From assembly GCA_015232565.1 (NCBI GenBank), contig JADFZK010000026.1:1-38798 (forward strand): 38,798 bases of DNA. The letters are read 5' to 3'. Made by a program: the position numbers and the translations under genes. Shown in pieces: positions 7,338-16,087 of this stretch (positions are counted from its first letter, which is position 1; the number at the start of each line of letters is the position of its first letter). The stretch is from Candidatus Omnitrophota bacterium (GTDB lineage Bacteria; Omnitrophota; Gorgyraeia; Zapsychrales; Fredricksoniimonadaceae). The notes under the pieces are model-generated. The model searched no databases, was not told the origin of the DNA, and was given only the letters and a program-made list of their open reading frames with translations.

Positions 7338-7375
7338 GAAAATTGTTAGTACGCAAACATATGATAAACAAATGT

Positions 7376-7900
7376 TTACGCCAGAACATTTCTTCGCAGG
7401 GAAAATGCGGCAACCCCGAAAGCCACCGCGACATTAAGAGAATTCTTGATCCCCCGCATTTCGATCTCGATCGCCAAATCACAGCACGCCATGAGTTTAT
7501 CCGACACGCCTTCGATCTCATTACCCACCACCAGGCAAACCGGCCCGCCAGGAACGAAAGTTTCGTAAGAAACCGCCTCTCTGGCCTGCTCCAACGCCAG
7601 TATTGTATAGCCTTTTTCTTTCAAAGAATTGACCACCGCTATTGCGTCTTTATGATACTCCCAAGGCACGCTCTCTTCGGCACCCAAAGCAGTTTTAGCA
7701 ATGCCGCCCTGTGGCGGATAGCCGGTAATGCCGCACAAAAAAATCTTCTCTACCCCAACCCCGTCAGCCGCCCGAAATATCGCGCCCACATTCAGCAGGC
7801 TCCGGATATCATCCAGCACCACCACTAAAGGGACCCTTGGCTCCCTGGCCAGTGCCACCTGACGCGCCAGGATCTCTGCGTGAGACAGTTTATGTATCAC
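7376..7900 (-). CDS. TrmH/SpoU-family RNA 2'-O-methyltransferase
   Basis: SPOUT-class RNA methylase, 174 aa. The three SpoU motifs are present in order: NVGAIFRAADGVG (about 37-49, motif 1 with the catalytic Arg), LVVGNEIEGVS (motif 2) and MRGIKNSLNVAVAFG (motif 3, forming the SAM-binding trefoil knot). There is no N-terminal L30-like substrate-binding extension, as in TrmL or minimal TrmH-type enzymes. Target rRNA or tRNA position is not readable from sequence. The start overlaps the NUDIX stop codon by 4 bases. Last gene of the pepF-NUDIX-trmH operon. Confidence 0.9.
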   Translation of the reverse strand: MIHKLSHAEILARQVALAREPRVPLVVVLDDIRSLLNVGAIFRAADGVGVEKIFLCGITGYPPQGGIAKTALGAEESVPWEYHKDAIAVVNSLKEKGYTILALEQAREAVSYETFVPGGPVCLVVGNEIEGVSDKLMACCDLAIEIEMRGIKNSLNVAVAFGVAAFSLRRNVLA

Positions 7901-8442
7901 TTAACCCAGTGCTCCAGGAAATATAAACCAGCGAAAATATTCGGCCCCACCAGCCGGCCCTTACGCACCTGCTTTTTTATCCAGGCGTCGATCCCCTGCC
8001 GCGGCACTTCATGGACCTGGATGTTTTCATGATCATCAAGGCCGCCACCCGCGCCCACTTTCTTCAGGCCCGAAGCATGCACAATAGCCACCATATCCCG
8101 GCACATACCGGCCGACACCGGGCCCACAAACAATTTCTGGATCCTGGAAGGCCGATAGCCGGTCTCCTCGATCATCTCACGCCGGGCCGCTTTAATAATA
8201 TTTTCCCCGCGCTGGCCCCGGTCATCCCCTACCAAACCTGCCGGGAACCCTATAGTGAATTTTCCCACCGGTCGACGGAACTGCTCAACCAATATTATCT
8301 TATCGTCATCCGTCCGGGCTACAATAATGACCGCCCCGGAACAGTTAACCCGCTCCACATACTCCCACCCGTCCCTGATCACCAGGCGCAGAAATTTCCC
8401 GGAAGTAATTGTGCGGTCTTGACCAGGCAAAGATGGCTTCAT
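7897..8442 (-). CDS. NUDIX hydrolase (ADP-ribose pyrophosphatase-like)
   Basis: NUDIX-family pyrophosphohydrolase of 181 aa, most like ADP-ribose or nucleoside-diphosphate-sugar pyrophosphatases. The catalytic helix ENIIKAARREMIEETGY carries the E-x7-RE-x2-EE-x-G core. The loop before it (GLVGDDRGQRG) is several residues longer than in the standard GX5E spacing. EQFRRPVGKFTIGFPAG is the usual strand ahead of the box. I chose the ATG at 8442: it forms an ATGA overlap with the pepF stop and has GGAG nine bases upstream. The ATG at 8457 would add five residues. Coupled at both ends to its neighbours. Confidence 0.88.
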   Translation of the reverse strand: MKPSLPGQDRTITSGKFLRLVIRDGWEYVERVNCSGAVIIVARTDDDKIILVEQFRRPVGKFTIGFPAGLVGDDRGQRGENIIKAARREMIEETGYRPSRIQKLFVGPVSAGMCRDMVAIVHASGLKKVGAGGGLDDHENIQVHEVPRQGIDAWIKKQVRKGRLVGPNIFAGLYFLEHWVK

Positions 8443-10166
8443 AAACGGGCACTCCATTGCTGATAAAGCTTGTTGATAAGGGGCGCAATTATCTCTTCAG
8501 AGAAATCGAATCTTATCCCGGCCGCGGAGAATAATTCCGGCAAAGGCCGCGCGCCGCCTAACGCCAGTCCTTTTTTATAATACGCCACCGCTTCCGCCGG
8601 AGAATCCTTAAAACGCGCCCACAGTTGTAAAGCCCCCAACTGGGCGATGCCATATTCAATATAGTAAAATGGCACTTCGAAAATATGTAATTGCCGATGC
8701 CAAAGATAAGCCCGCTCCTCATCCAGGCCCGACCAGTCCACTACCCCGCCGCCGAACTCATTGTTAAAACCGATCCAGGCTGACCGGCGCATGGCCGCAG
8801 TATGCTCCGGATTCTCGTAAAGCCAGTGCTGGAACGCATCAATAGTCGCCACCCAGGCCAATGTGGAAACAATGCCCTCGAGCAATTCCACCGAAGACCT
8901 GCCGGCATCCACCGACGAATAGAACTCACCCATAAAACCATCGGCCATCAACTCCATGGACATCGAAGCCACTTCACAAAATTCCATGGGCGCATGGCGA
9001 TATTCCACCAAAGGGTCGTGCGCAGATAGATACGCGTGAAAAGCATGCCCCGATTCATGAAGCAATGTACGCACATCATCATCTACGCCTACCGCGTTCA
9101 TAAAGATAAAAGGCTTACGGGCCTCGTTGAGCGTATTTTGATACCCGCCCGGCGCCTTGCCTTTACGGCTTTCCAGGTCTAAAAGACCTTGTTTTTTCAT
9201 ATCCCGAAATAGCTCGGCCAGAGCAGGATCTAAATTACCAAAAATTTTCTCCACCCCGGCCACCAGCCGGTCGGCCCCCTTAAAAGGCTCCAGCGGTTCA
9301 CGCCCCAGCGGATCCACCGCACTGTCCCAGGGCTTTAAAACATCCAACCCCATATCTTTCTTGCGCCGCAGGTCGATCTCGCGCCTGATGGGCACCACAA
9401 TGGATTTAATGGCCCGCTGATAAGCCTTGCAATCCTCCGGCGTATAATCAAAACGGTGATAGGCCTTGAACATATAATCCCTGAAATTCGCACACCCGGC
9501 ATTAACTGCGATCTGCTGGCGCAAGCTTCGCATCTTGTCGAAGATCTCCTCAAACCGGCCCTGATCTTGCAAACGACGCGCGGCCGTGGCCCTCCAGGCC
9601 TGTTCACGAATAGCGCGATCGGTCAGCAACAGGAACTTGCCCATCTCCGGCACCGTCCTTTCCTGGCCGGCAAAATCCACGGTCATCGCGCCTGATACAA
9701 CCTGATATTCCTGGGACAGCAATGCCACTGCGGTCTGCAAAGGCACATTCTTTTCTACATACAAAGCCACCTCGGCCCGGGCCGCGCGCAAGGAAACCTC
9801 GTAACGCTTCCGGTCCAAAGGAAAGCGGTCCGCCAAAGCCAGAAATTTTTTATTCAATTCATCCGAAAGCGGCTTGACCGCCGGCTCGACATTTTCCACG
9901 AAAGACTGATAAGCTCCAGCTTTCGCGGGATCATCCGTGGCACAAGTCATTTCGATATAAAGAATACTGCCTGCCTGACTTAAAGCCGCGCTGAACTCGG
10001 AGTTGTCCAGTATCCAGGCCTCAAACATTTCGGCCGACGCAATCTCTCGTTGCAAAAGAGCGTTCAGCAAACCCACTACCACCTCTTTATCGGTAAGGTC
10101 TGCCCTTAAGGGCACAAACCGGCGCGCACTAGCCGCCGGCAAATTATTAAAGTCGACTTTCTGCAT
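8439..10166 (-). CDS. M3-family oligoendopeptidase
   Basis: Zinc metallopeptidase of the M3B/PepF type, 575 aa, acting on short peptides in the cytosol. The zinc site HESGH is at 370-374, within LLHESGHAFHAYL. The third ligand Glu is near 398 (PMEFCEVASMSMELM), and the substrate-binding HxxY-type region near the C-terminus is VPFYYIEYGIAQLG. Family length is about 560-600, so it looks complete. The start is supported by GAAAGG five bases before the ATG. First gene of an operon with the NUDIX and TrmH-type genes. Confidence 0.93.
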   Translation of the reverse strand: MQKVDFNNLPAASARRFVPLRADLTDKEVVVGLLNALLQREIASAEMFEAWILDNSEFSAALSQAGSILYIEMTCATDDPAKAGAYQSFVENVEPAVKPLSDELNKKFLALADRFPLDRKRYEVSLRAARAEVALYVEKNVPLQTAVALLSQEYQVVSGAMTVDFAGQERTVPEMGKFLLLTDRAIREQAWRATAARRLQDQGRFEEIFDKMRSLRQQIAVNAGCANFRDYMFKAYHRFDYTPEDCKAYQRAIKSIVVPIRREIDLRRKKDMGLDVLKPWDSAVDPLGREPLEPFKGADRLVAGVEKIFGNLDPALAELFRDMKKQGLLDLESRKGKAPGGYQNTLNEARKPFIFMNAVGVDDDVRTLLHESGHAFHAYLSAHDPLVEYRHAPMEFCEVASMSMELMADGFMGEFYSSVDAGRSSVELLEGIVSTLAWVATIDAFQHWLYENPEHTAAMRRSAWIGFNNEFGGGVVDWSGLDEERAYLWHRQLHIFEVPFYYIEYGIAQLGALQLWARFKDSPAEAVAYYKKGLALGGARPLPELFSAAGIRFDFSEEIIAPLINKLYQQWSARL

Positions 10167-10210
10167 ATGAGCCTTTCGTAACCAACATTAACCAGCGAAA
10201 AACGCCCTTT

Positions 10211-10239
10211 AAAGTATCATTTACAAAAAAAAGATGCAA
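10211..10239 (-). promoter_or_regulatory. Possible promoter of the pepF operon
   Basis: TTGCAT (10234-10239), 17 bases including a T8 tract, and TACTTT (10211-10216) on the minus strand, about 45 bases before the peptidase start. The -10 box is weak, so this is tentative. Confidence 0.35.
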
Positions 10240-10312
10240 TCAAATTAACCTTTCAGTCAGGCCTCGTAAAAGCCGCTGGCCAGCCTCCGGAAAAACCACA
10301 AGCAAATTCCCC

Positions 10313-10340
10313 TTGACACCAAGACGGTATCCATTAAAAT
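10313..10340 (+). promoter_or_regulatory. Promoter of rpmB
   Basis: TTGACA (10313-10318), a 16-base spacer and TAAAAT (10335-10340) on the plus strand, about 43 bases before the start codon. TAAGGA lies seven bases before the ATG as a ribosome-binding site. Confidence 0.8.
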
Positions 10341-10383
10341 CTAGTACTCATTTAGGGTTAACTTTAATAATAAGGAAATAAAT

Positions 10384-10656
10384 ATGGCTAAAGTATGCGT
10401 AATTTCAGGAGCTCGTCCCACTTCCGGACGTAAATATAAAAGACGCGGTATGATCCGCCGCAAGGGCGGCGCCGGTTCGAAGATCGTCGGCAAAACCTTG
10501 CGCGTGATTAAACCTAACCTTCAGCGCGTAAAGATAATCGACGAAAAAGGCACGGTAAAACGCGCCTGGGTTTCAGTGCGGATGATAGCGGCTGGCAAGA
10601 TCAAAAAAGCCGGTAAAGCTTCTTTTAAACGCGCGGCGGCCGCGGCTAAAGTTTAA
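10384..10656 (+). CDS. rpmB: Large-subunit ribosomal protein bL28
   Basis: Ribosomal protein bL28, 90 aa. The start MAKVCVISGARPTSGRKYKRR and the internal KPNLQRVKIID are the family signatures. The C-terminal part (WVSVRMIAAGKIKK) matches the conserved LRSGKI region. It lacks the four zinc-binding cysteines, so it is a C-minus form, and it carries a basic Ala/Lys-rich tail of about 20 residues. It is the only gene on the plus strand of this window and is a single-gene unit with its own promoter and terminator. Confidence 0.92.
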   Translation: MAKVCVISGARPTSGRKYKRRGMIRRKGGAGSKIVGKTLRVIKPNLQRVKIIDEKGTVKRAWVSVRMIAAGKIKKAGKASFKRAAAAAKV

Positions 10657-10678
10657 TAAAACTCGTTAGCTCAATATA

Positions 10679-10717
10679 AAAATAACCCCTGGGTATCAAA
10701 CCAGGGGTTATTTTTTT
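10679..10717. terminator. Bidirectional terminator between rpmB and recJ
   Basis: A 12-bp perfect stem (AATAACCCCTGG, 10681-10692, with CCAGGGGTTATT, 10701-10712) and an 8-base loop. On the plus strand it runs into T7; on the minus strand the stem runs into T5. It serves the convergent ends of rpmB and recJ. Confidence 0.92.
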
Positions 10718-10742
10718 CATACACTGTAATAAATCTTCAAGA

Positions 10743-12428
10743 TTATTTGGCCGGACGGATGTCTTTTAGCATTAGCTGTACTTGCGGGGCCTTGTTCCAG
10801 TCATCTATACCAAGAGTATACGCTATATCTACCGCCTGCCCCATGCGCAATTCTGCACAATCCGCACCCATCCCGAACCCCACCACCGAGAAAGAAACCC
10901 GGCCGTCGGTAGCCCAGAACTTTATAGTGTCCTTGCCCATTAACTGCGGGCGGCTTTTAACCAGTAAACGGCGGGTAGCAAAGATCGGTAAAGGATTACC
11001 TTCACCATAAGGCGCCAGTGATTCCACCGTCTTAACTATCTCGAGCGAAACCTGCGGGAAGGGCATCTCGGCATCGATGTCCAGCACCGGCACCAGGTCC
11101 CGGGCCGCGGCAATATCCCGGGCGAAAAGATTGACTGTCCGGCGAAAATCAGCTATACGGTCTTCCCGGAGTTTCAGGCCCGCCGCGCGCTGATGACCGC
11201 CAAAACTTTCCAGCAGGGCCGCGCAATGCGCAAAAGCCTCGTTCAAAAAGAAGCCCGGTACCGAACGGGCCGAACCCACTCCGCGCCCGTCCTGTATTGA
11301 TATCACTACGGCCGGCCGGCCGAACTTGTCGGTGATCTTTGAGGCGGCAATTCCCAATACGCCCTTATGCCAACCCTCCTTGCAAACCACAATCACCGTC
11401 TCCTCGGCATAAGCCGCATCCTCGGCAATGAGCGCCATGGCTTCATCCACCACCTCCGCCTGAAGCCTTTGCCGCTCACGATTTAGCGTTTCCAAAGACT
11501 GGGCCAGCGCCATGGCATTGCCGGGATCATCCGAAAGCAGAAGATCCAGTGAAACATTCGCCGAGCCCATGCGTCCGGCGGCATTCAAACGGGGTCCCAG
11601 CCCAAAGCCCACCGAAAATGGCGTCATCTCTTTTCCGGTCAAGCGAGCCACATCGATCAAGGCCCGCAAACCGGGCTTGGTGGTCAAGGTCAGGAAAGGC
11701 AGGCCGGCGTGCACGAAGATCCGGTTCTCACCCGTTAAAGCCACCACGTCAGCCACGGTGCCCAGGGTGATAATATCCAGGTCTTCCACCGGAAAACTTC
11801 CGGTAACCGCCTGCACAAATTTTGCCGCCAGGCCAACTCCGGCCAACTGCGGACAGGGATAAGCGCAATCCGGGCGTTTGGGGTCGACCACTGCCACCGC
11901 CCGCGGAATACGTCCGCCCTCAGGCTCATGGTGGTCGAGAATGATCAGATCAATGCCTTCCCGGCCCAAGGCTTCGGCGGCGTCAAAAGCCGTAATGCCA
12001 CAATCGACCGTAATTATCAGCGAGATATACTCCGCTTTGGCAAGCGTGATAATATCGGCATTTAACCCATATCCCTCTTCCATGCGATGCGGAATATAGG
12101 TAATTGCAGGCACTCCCAGACGACGCAACAAACGATAAGTTACCGCTGTAGCCGTTATGCCATCCACATCGTAATCGCCGTAAACCAGCACCTTCTCACC
12201 CCGCTCGCACGCCAGCTTGAGGCGGGCTACCGCGCGGTCCATATCTTTCAATAGAAACGGATCCAGCAATTGCGCTAACCCCGGCTCTAAAAAAGTCCGG
12301 GCTTGCTGAGGATCGAGCACCTTACGATTTACCAGAAGTTTAGCTACAACAGGATGGATATGCAGTTCATTAACCAGCAAAGCCTGATCAGCGGGATCCG
12401 GCTTTCTAAGACGCCATTTTTTGGGCAT
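10743..12428 (-). CDS. recJ: Single-stranded-DNA exonuclease RecJ
   Basis: DHH-family 5'-to-3' single-strand DNA exonuclease used in RecF-pathway recombination and mismatch repair, 561 aa. Metal-binding motifs DYDVDG (85-90) and DHH (165-167) are followed by the DHHA1 domain with the GxxRxNAAGRMG stretch (GLGPRLNAAGRMG) and ESFGGHQRAAGL, then the C-terminal OB domain. Length is typical. It is the last gene of the rsfS-argS-recJ operon, starting 4 bases after the argS stop, and ends at the bidirectional terminator. Confidence 0.94.
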   Translation of the reverse strand: MPKKWRLRKPDPADQALLVNELHIHPVVAKLLVNRKVLDPQQARTFLEPGLAQLLDPFLLKDMDRAVARLKLACERGEKVLVYGDYDVDGITATAVTYRLLRRLGVPAITYIPHRMEEGYGLNADIITLAKAEYISLIITVDCGITAFDAAEALGREGIDLIILDHHEPEGGRIPRAVAVVDPKRPDCAYPCPQLAGVGLAAKFVQAVTGSFPVEDLDIITLGTVADVVALTGENRIFVHAGLPFLTLTTKPGLRALIDVARLTGKEMTPFSVGFGLGPRLNAAGRMGSANVSLDLLLSDDPGNAMALAQSLETLNRERQRLQAEVVDEAMALIAEDAAYAEETVIVVCKEGWHKGVLGIAASKITDKFGRPAVVISIQDGRGVGSARSVPGFFLNEAFAHCAALLESFGGHQRAAGLKLREDRIADFRRTVNLFARDIAAARDLVPVLDIDAEMPFPQVSLEIVKTVESLAPYGEGNPLPIFATRRLLVKSRPQLMGKDTIKFWATDGRVSFSVVGFGMGADCAELRMGQAVDIAYTLGIDDWNKAPQVQLMLKDIRPAK

Positions 12429-12432
12429 TTAT

Positions 12433-14112
12433 TCACATCTTCTCTGGAGCGGTGATCCCCAAGATCGTCAAGCCATTAAACAACACAATACGCGCACTGT
12501 CCACCAAAGCCAGCCGTTCGGCCGACAGCTCTTTGTTTTCATCGATAACACGGCATTGATCATAAAACTTGTGCAGAGTCCCGGCCAGTTCCTGCATATA
12601 ACGCGGCAAAGCCGCGGGATCCAGCTGTTGGGCGCACAAAACCAGTATATCCGGGAACTGCAGCATCTTCTTTATCAACTCGATCTCGGCGTCGGCCTTC
12701 AGCAGTAAGAAACTGCTGTCCGCCGGAGCCGGCGTGAGCGCGGCTTCTTCCCGGGCTTTTCTTAAGATACTGCAGATCCGTGCGTGGGCATACTGAATAT
12801 AAAAAACCGGATTCTCCGGAGCCTGTTTCTTGGCCAGGTCGATATCGAATTCCAACTGCTGATTAACCTGGCGCATCAACAAGAAAAAGCGTCCGGCATC
12901 CGCTCCGACCTCGTTTACCACCTCACGCAAACTGATGAACTCGCCGGCGCGGGTAGACATCCTTAACTGTTTACCGTCGCGAAATATCGTAGCCAACTGG
13001 ATAATAAGGCCTTCCAGGGCCGTAACATCCTTCCCCAAAGCCTGAGCCGCCGCTTTGATACGCGGAATATAACCATGATGATCGGGGCCCAGAATATCCA
13101 CCAAAAGGTCGAAGCCCCGGTCATACTTGTTTTTGTGATAAACAATATCGGGCGCCAGATAAGTATAGAATCCGTCGGACTTCCTGACGACCCGGTCTTT
13201 ATCGTCGCCAAAACGGGTTGACGCGAACCAGAGCGCACCATCTTTCTCGTAGATGAACCCCTTGGCCTGCAATTCCGCCAGGGTAGCCGCGATCTTATCC
13301 GCCGAAGCCACCTGGGATTCGAACGACCAGTTATCAAACTTAACACGGAAAAGCCGCAGGTCTTCCCGAATTACCGCCATCAGATAATCTTTGGAGAATA
13401 CACAATAATCTTCGAACGCCAGTGCCTCAGCACCGGCCAAATCGACGATCCCGCGCTCCCGGGCGAATATCCCGGCCATTTCCTTAATGTAATCCCCTTG
13501 ATAACAATCTTCGGGATATGCCACCGCCGTACCAAATAATTCTTTGGTGCGCAATTGCACCGAAAGACCCAGGGTGCGGATCTGATTCCCGCCGTCATTA
13601 ACATAGAACTCACGCTCGGCGTGATGACCGGTGGCATTAAGGATGTTGACCAAAACATCCCCTACCGCGGCCTGACGGGCATGCGCCACGGTCAGCGGCC
13701 CGGTGGGATTGGCGGAAACAAATTCCACCAGCACACGTTTGGGCACCGCCAGGGAAGATCGACCATAGGCCGCTCCCAATCTGGGGATATCCCCCAAAGC
13801 TTCAGCGAAAGCCAGCGGGCTCAGCCGAAAATTAAGGAATCCGGGCTTAACAACCTCAACCGAAAGCACTTTACCGCCGATGGCCGAAGCTCCCAAAGCC
13901 GCCAGCAATTCCACCTTGATCTTTTCGGCTAATTCCAGCGGATTGGTACGCAGAGCCTTGGCCAGCACCAGGGCCACATTGCAGGAAAGGTCGCCATGCT
14001 CCTTTAATGCCGGAGCTTCGAGCATCACCGGAAAAGCCTCGGGCAGGCTGCCCGCCTTCCCGGCGGAAATACGGATCAATGCTTGTAAGGCAGATTTTAG
14101 TTGCGGTAACAT
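12433..14112 (-). CDS. argS: Arginyl-tRNA synthetase
   Basis: Class I aminoacyl-tRNA synthetase, 559 aa from the ATG at 14112, which lies two bases after the rsfS stop. A GTG at 14127 would add 5 residues. The N-terminal additional domain has the EHGDLSCN motif. The nucleotide-binding signature reads SANPTGPLTVAHAR, so the HIGH tetrapeptide is TVAH, with the first His and the Gly replaced. The second signature (LRMSTRAGEF) is the MSTRAG form common in ArgRS. The C-terminal DALR anticodon-binding domain is present. Sits between rsfS and recJ in one operon. Confidence 0.94.
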   Translation of the reverse strand: MLPQLKSALQALIRISAGKAGSLPEAFPVMLEAPALKEHGDLSCNVALVLAKALRTNPLELAEKIKVELLAALGASAIGGKVLSVEVVKPGFLNFRLSPLAFAEALGDIPRLGAAYGRSSLAVPKRVLVEFVSANPTGPLTVAHARQAAVGDVLVNILNATGHHAEREFYVNDGGNQIRTLGLSVQLRTKELFGTAVAYPEDCYQGDYIKEMAGIFARERGIVDLAGAEALAFEDYCVFSKDYLMAVIREDLRLFRVKFDNWSFESQVASADKIAATLAELQAKGFIYEKDGALWFASTRFGDDKDRVVRKSDGFYTYLAPDIVYHKNKYDRGFDLLVDILGPDHHGYIPRIKAAAQALGKDVTALEGLIIQLATIFRDGKQLRMSTRAGEFISLREVVNEVGADAGRFFLLMRQVNQQLEFDIDLAKKQAPENPVFYIQYAHARICSILRKAREEAALTPAPADSSFLLLKADAEIELIKKMLQFPDILVLCAQQLDPAALPRYMQELAGTLHKFYDQCRVIDENKELSAERLALVDSARIVLFNGLTILGITAPEKM

Positions 14113-14114
14113 CT

Positions 14115-14519
14115 TTACTTTTTCCACTCCACCGGGACAGCCTCACACCAAAGGTGGTCCAGGGCAAAAAACTCGCGCGACTCACCTTCGAAAACATGCA
14201 CCACCACATCCCCCATATCCAGCAAAACCCAGGCGCCGGAAAGATCCGCCAGGGAAACCGGCTGTGCCCCCAGGGCAAAGCCCCGGGAACGCGAGATACT
14301 GTCCAAGCCTTGTTTGAATTTCACCTTGATGCCCAACTCATGCAGGCCATCGTCGACTCCGTCGGCGATCGCCTTGACATGCCGCGAGATAGTGCCCGAA
14401 CAGATCACGAAATAATCGCAGAAATTAGCGATCCCCCGCATGTCCAGCACGACTACATTCTCCGCTTTTTTATCCACCGCCAACTGGGCGCACTTCTTGG
14501 CAACTTCTAAGGAAGACAA
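14115..14519 (-). CDS. rsfS: Ribosome silencing factor RsfS
   Basis: RsfS/YbeB/Iojap protein of 134 aa, which binds uL14 and blocks subunit joining when nutrients are short. Family features seen: ENVVVLDMRGI, FCDYFVICSGTISRHVKAIA and the C-terminal AWVLLDMGDVVVHVFEGESREFF. The only reasonable start is the TTG at 14519, since no ATG or GTG lies in the frame upstream. That suggests weak translation. It is followed directly by argS and preceded by the 56-aa gene. Confidence 0.92.
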   Translation of the reverse strand: MSSLEVAKKCAQLAVDKKAENVVVLDMRGIANFCDYFVICSGTISRHVKAIADGVDDGLHELGIKVKFKQGLDSISRSRGFALGAQPVSLADLSGAWVLLDMGDVVVHVFEGESREFFALDHLWCEAVPVEWKK

Positions 14520-14554
14520 TATTTTTCCGATAACAACAACCTTTCAAAACAACA

Positions 14555-14725
14555 TTACTTCTTCAGTTTCGCCGCCTGGTCCTTGCCCAGCACGCGCCAG
14601 CATTCATGAGTCCCGACCGGAGACTTCACTACCGCAAAAAAACGACCGCCTTTTTCCTGTACCCGATAATCGGCAGAATCAAACTTCTTCTTGGATTTTA
14701 CATCATAAAATGACAGATTTTCCAT
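14555..14725 (-). CDS. Small protein of unknown function, first gene of the rsfS operon
   Basis: 56-aa frame read directly from the minus strand, beginning MENLSFYDVKSKKKFDSADY and ending AAKLKK. It has an excellent ribosome-binding site (AAGGAGG, four bases before the ATG) and a consensus promoter 45 bases ahead. The sequence is basic, soluble and rich in strand-forming residues (RFFAVVKSPVG, then HECWRVLGKD). I do not recognise a named family, though its shape suggests a small nucleic-acid-binding or structural protein. Its 3' end is 35 bases from rsfS. Confidence 0.75.
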   Translation of the reverse strand: MENLSFYDVKSKKKFDSADYRVQEKGGRFFAVVKSPVGTHECWRVLGKDQAAKLKK

Positions 14726-14768
14726 GAGGCCTCCTTATAAGATTAGTAAGGAAAAAATTATCCTGTAG

Positions 14769-14797
14769 AGTTTAGCCACGTTCTTTCGCAATGTCAA
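14769..14797 (-). promoter_or_regulatory. Promoter of the 56-aa gene, rsfS, argS, recJ operon
   Basis: Consensus TTGACA (14792-14797), 17 bases and TAAACT (14769-14774) on the minus strand. It lies in the 90 bases between the M16 peptidase stop and the 56-aa gene. Confidence 0.82.
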
Positions 14798-14815
14798 TCG
14801 CAAAACTTTTCCCGC

Positions 14816-16081
14816 TCATTCGATCAAAGACCTTAAGGCAGACTCCTGGTCGTCCTTCAGCGCTCCCACTACCGCCAGGTTCAACCGGCGCTCTTTTAAA
14901 ACATCTCCGGCCACACGCTGAATGTCGTCGGGCGTAAGCGCGTTTACCCGGTACACTACCTCACCCAGAGTACGGATGCGGTCCCGTTCGATCATGGATT
15001 CGCCGATCCACATCATATGCTCCATAGTGTCTTCCAGGCCCAATACGAATTGCCCTAAAAAATACTCCCGAGCCCGGATAAACTCGTTTTCCTTAATAAC
15101 GCCGCGCTTCAGTTGACGCAAAACTTTCATCACCAGCTCAACGGCTTCGACCAGCTTTTTATTATCCACCCCGGCTTTCACCATGAACAACCCCGTATCA
15201 TCATAGCTTTTGGTACTGCTGTAGATCGAATAGGCCAACCCGCGTTTCTCGCGCACCTCATCGAAAAGGCGGCTCGACATATTGCCACCCAGGATTATAT
15301 TAAGGATCGCTAAAGCATAAATATCCTGATGATCAGCGCACAGGGATGGGAACCCCAGCGCCACGTGCATTTGCTCGGTCTGTTTACGATGGAATTTAAA
15401 ACGCGGCTTGGTCTGGCTGGCCTTAAAAGGGGTTGCTTCCGGGCGCTCGAGCGCACGAAAATTACCCAGCTTATCGCCGAGGAACGCCACCGCGTCATCA
15501 TGCCCGAAATGCCCGCACAGTGCCACCACCACATTGTCCGGCGCGTAATACTGCCGGTGAAATTTTCGCAAGGCACCCTGGGTCATGGCCCCGACCGTTT
15601 CCACCGTACCGGCCAGGCTTTGCCCCAGCGGATGCTCGGGCCACACCAGGCCGTCGAGCATTTCCAGCACATAATATTGCGGCAGGTCCTTGTACATCTT
15701 GATCTCTTCAAGAATTATCGAACGCTCGCGCTCCAGGTCGTTCTTCTGAATAAGCGGAAAGAACACCATATCGGAAAGAATATCCAGGGTGGACTGAAAA
15801 TGCTTGGCCGGCACCTTGGCGTAATAACAGGTTTGCTCCTCACCCGTAAAAGCATTCAACGTCCCGCCGACGCCTTCGATAGAACCTTTAATATCATTAC
15901 AGGAATATTTTAAACTGCCGCGGAACAGGATGTGTTCCAGAAAATGGGCCGCGCCTTTAGTGGTGTCGTCCTCAAAACGCCCGCCGACTCCGGCCCAAAT
16001 GCCAATGGCCACGCTCTCCCGGCCTTTAAGTTCATTTGAAATAACGCGCAGGTCATTCGCGATCAATGATTTTTTATACAT
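14816..16081 (-). CDS. M16-family zinc peptidase
   Basis: Insulinase-family (processing-peptidase-like) metallopeptidase, 421 aa. The inverted zinc motif HFLEH is in GAAHFLEHILFRGS (about residues 46-50), and the third ligand Glu lies in the RSIILEEIKMYKD segment about 76 residues later. The C-terminal half (GGNMSSRLFDEVREKRGLAYSIYS) is the M16_C domain with the substrate-binding R/Y pair. No signal peptide is seen, so it is probably cytosolic. It follows trpA by 6 bases and is the last gene of the zinc-ribbon to trpA operon. Confidence 0.93.
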   Translation of the reverse strand: MYKKSLIANDLRVISNELKGRESVAIGIWAGVGGRFEDDTTKGAAHFLEHILFRGSLKYSCNDIKGSIEGVGGTLNAFTGEEQTCYYAKVPAKHFQSTLDILSDMVFFPLIQKNDLERERSIILEEIKMYKDLPQYYVLEMLDGLVWPEHPLGQSLAGTVETVGAMTQGALRKFHRQYYAPDNVVVALCGHFGHDDAVAFLGDKLGNFRALERPEATPFKASQTKPRFKFHRKQTEQMHVALGFPSLCADHQDIYALAILNIILGGNMSSRLFDEVREKRGLAYSIYSSTKSYDDTGLFMVKAGVDNKKLVEAVELVMKVLRQLKRGVIKENEFIRAREYFLGQFVLGLEDTMEHMMWIGESMIERDRIRTLGEVVYRVNALTPDDIQRVAGDVLKERRLNLAVVGALKDDQESALRSLIE

Positions 16082-16087
16082 AGGGAT

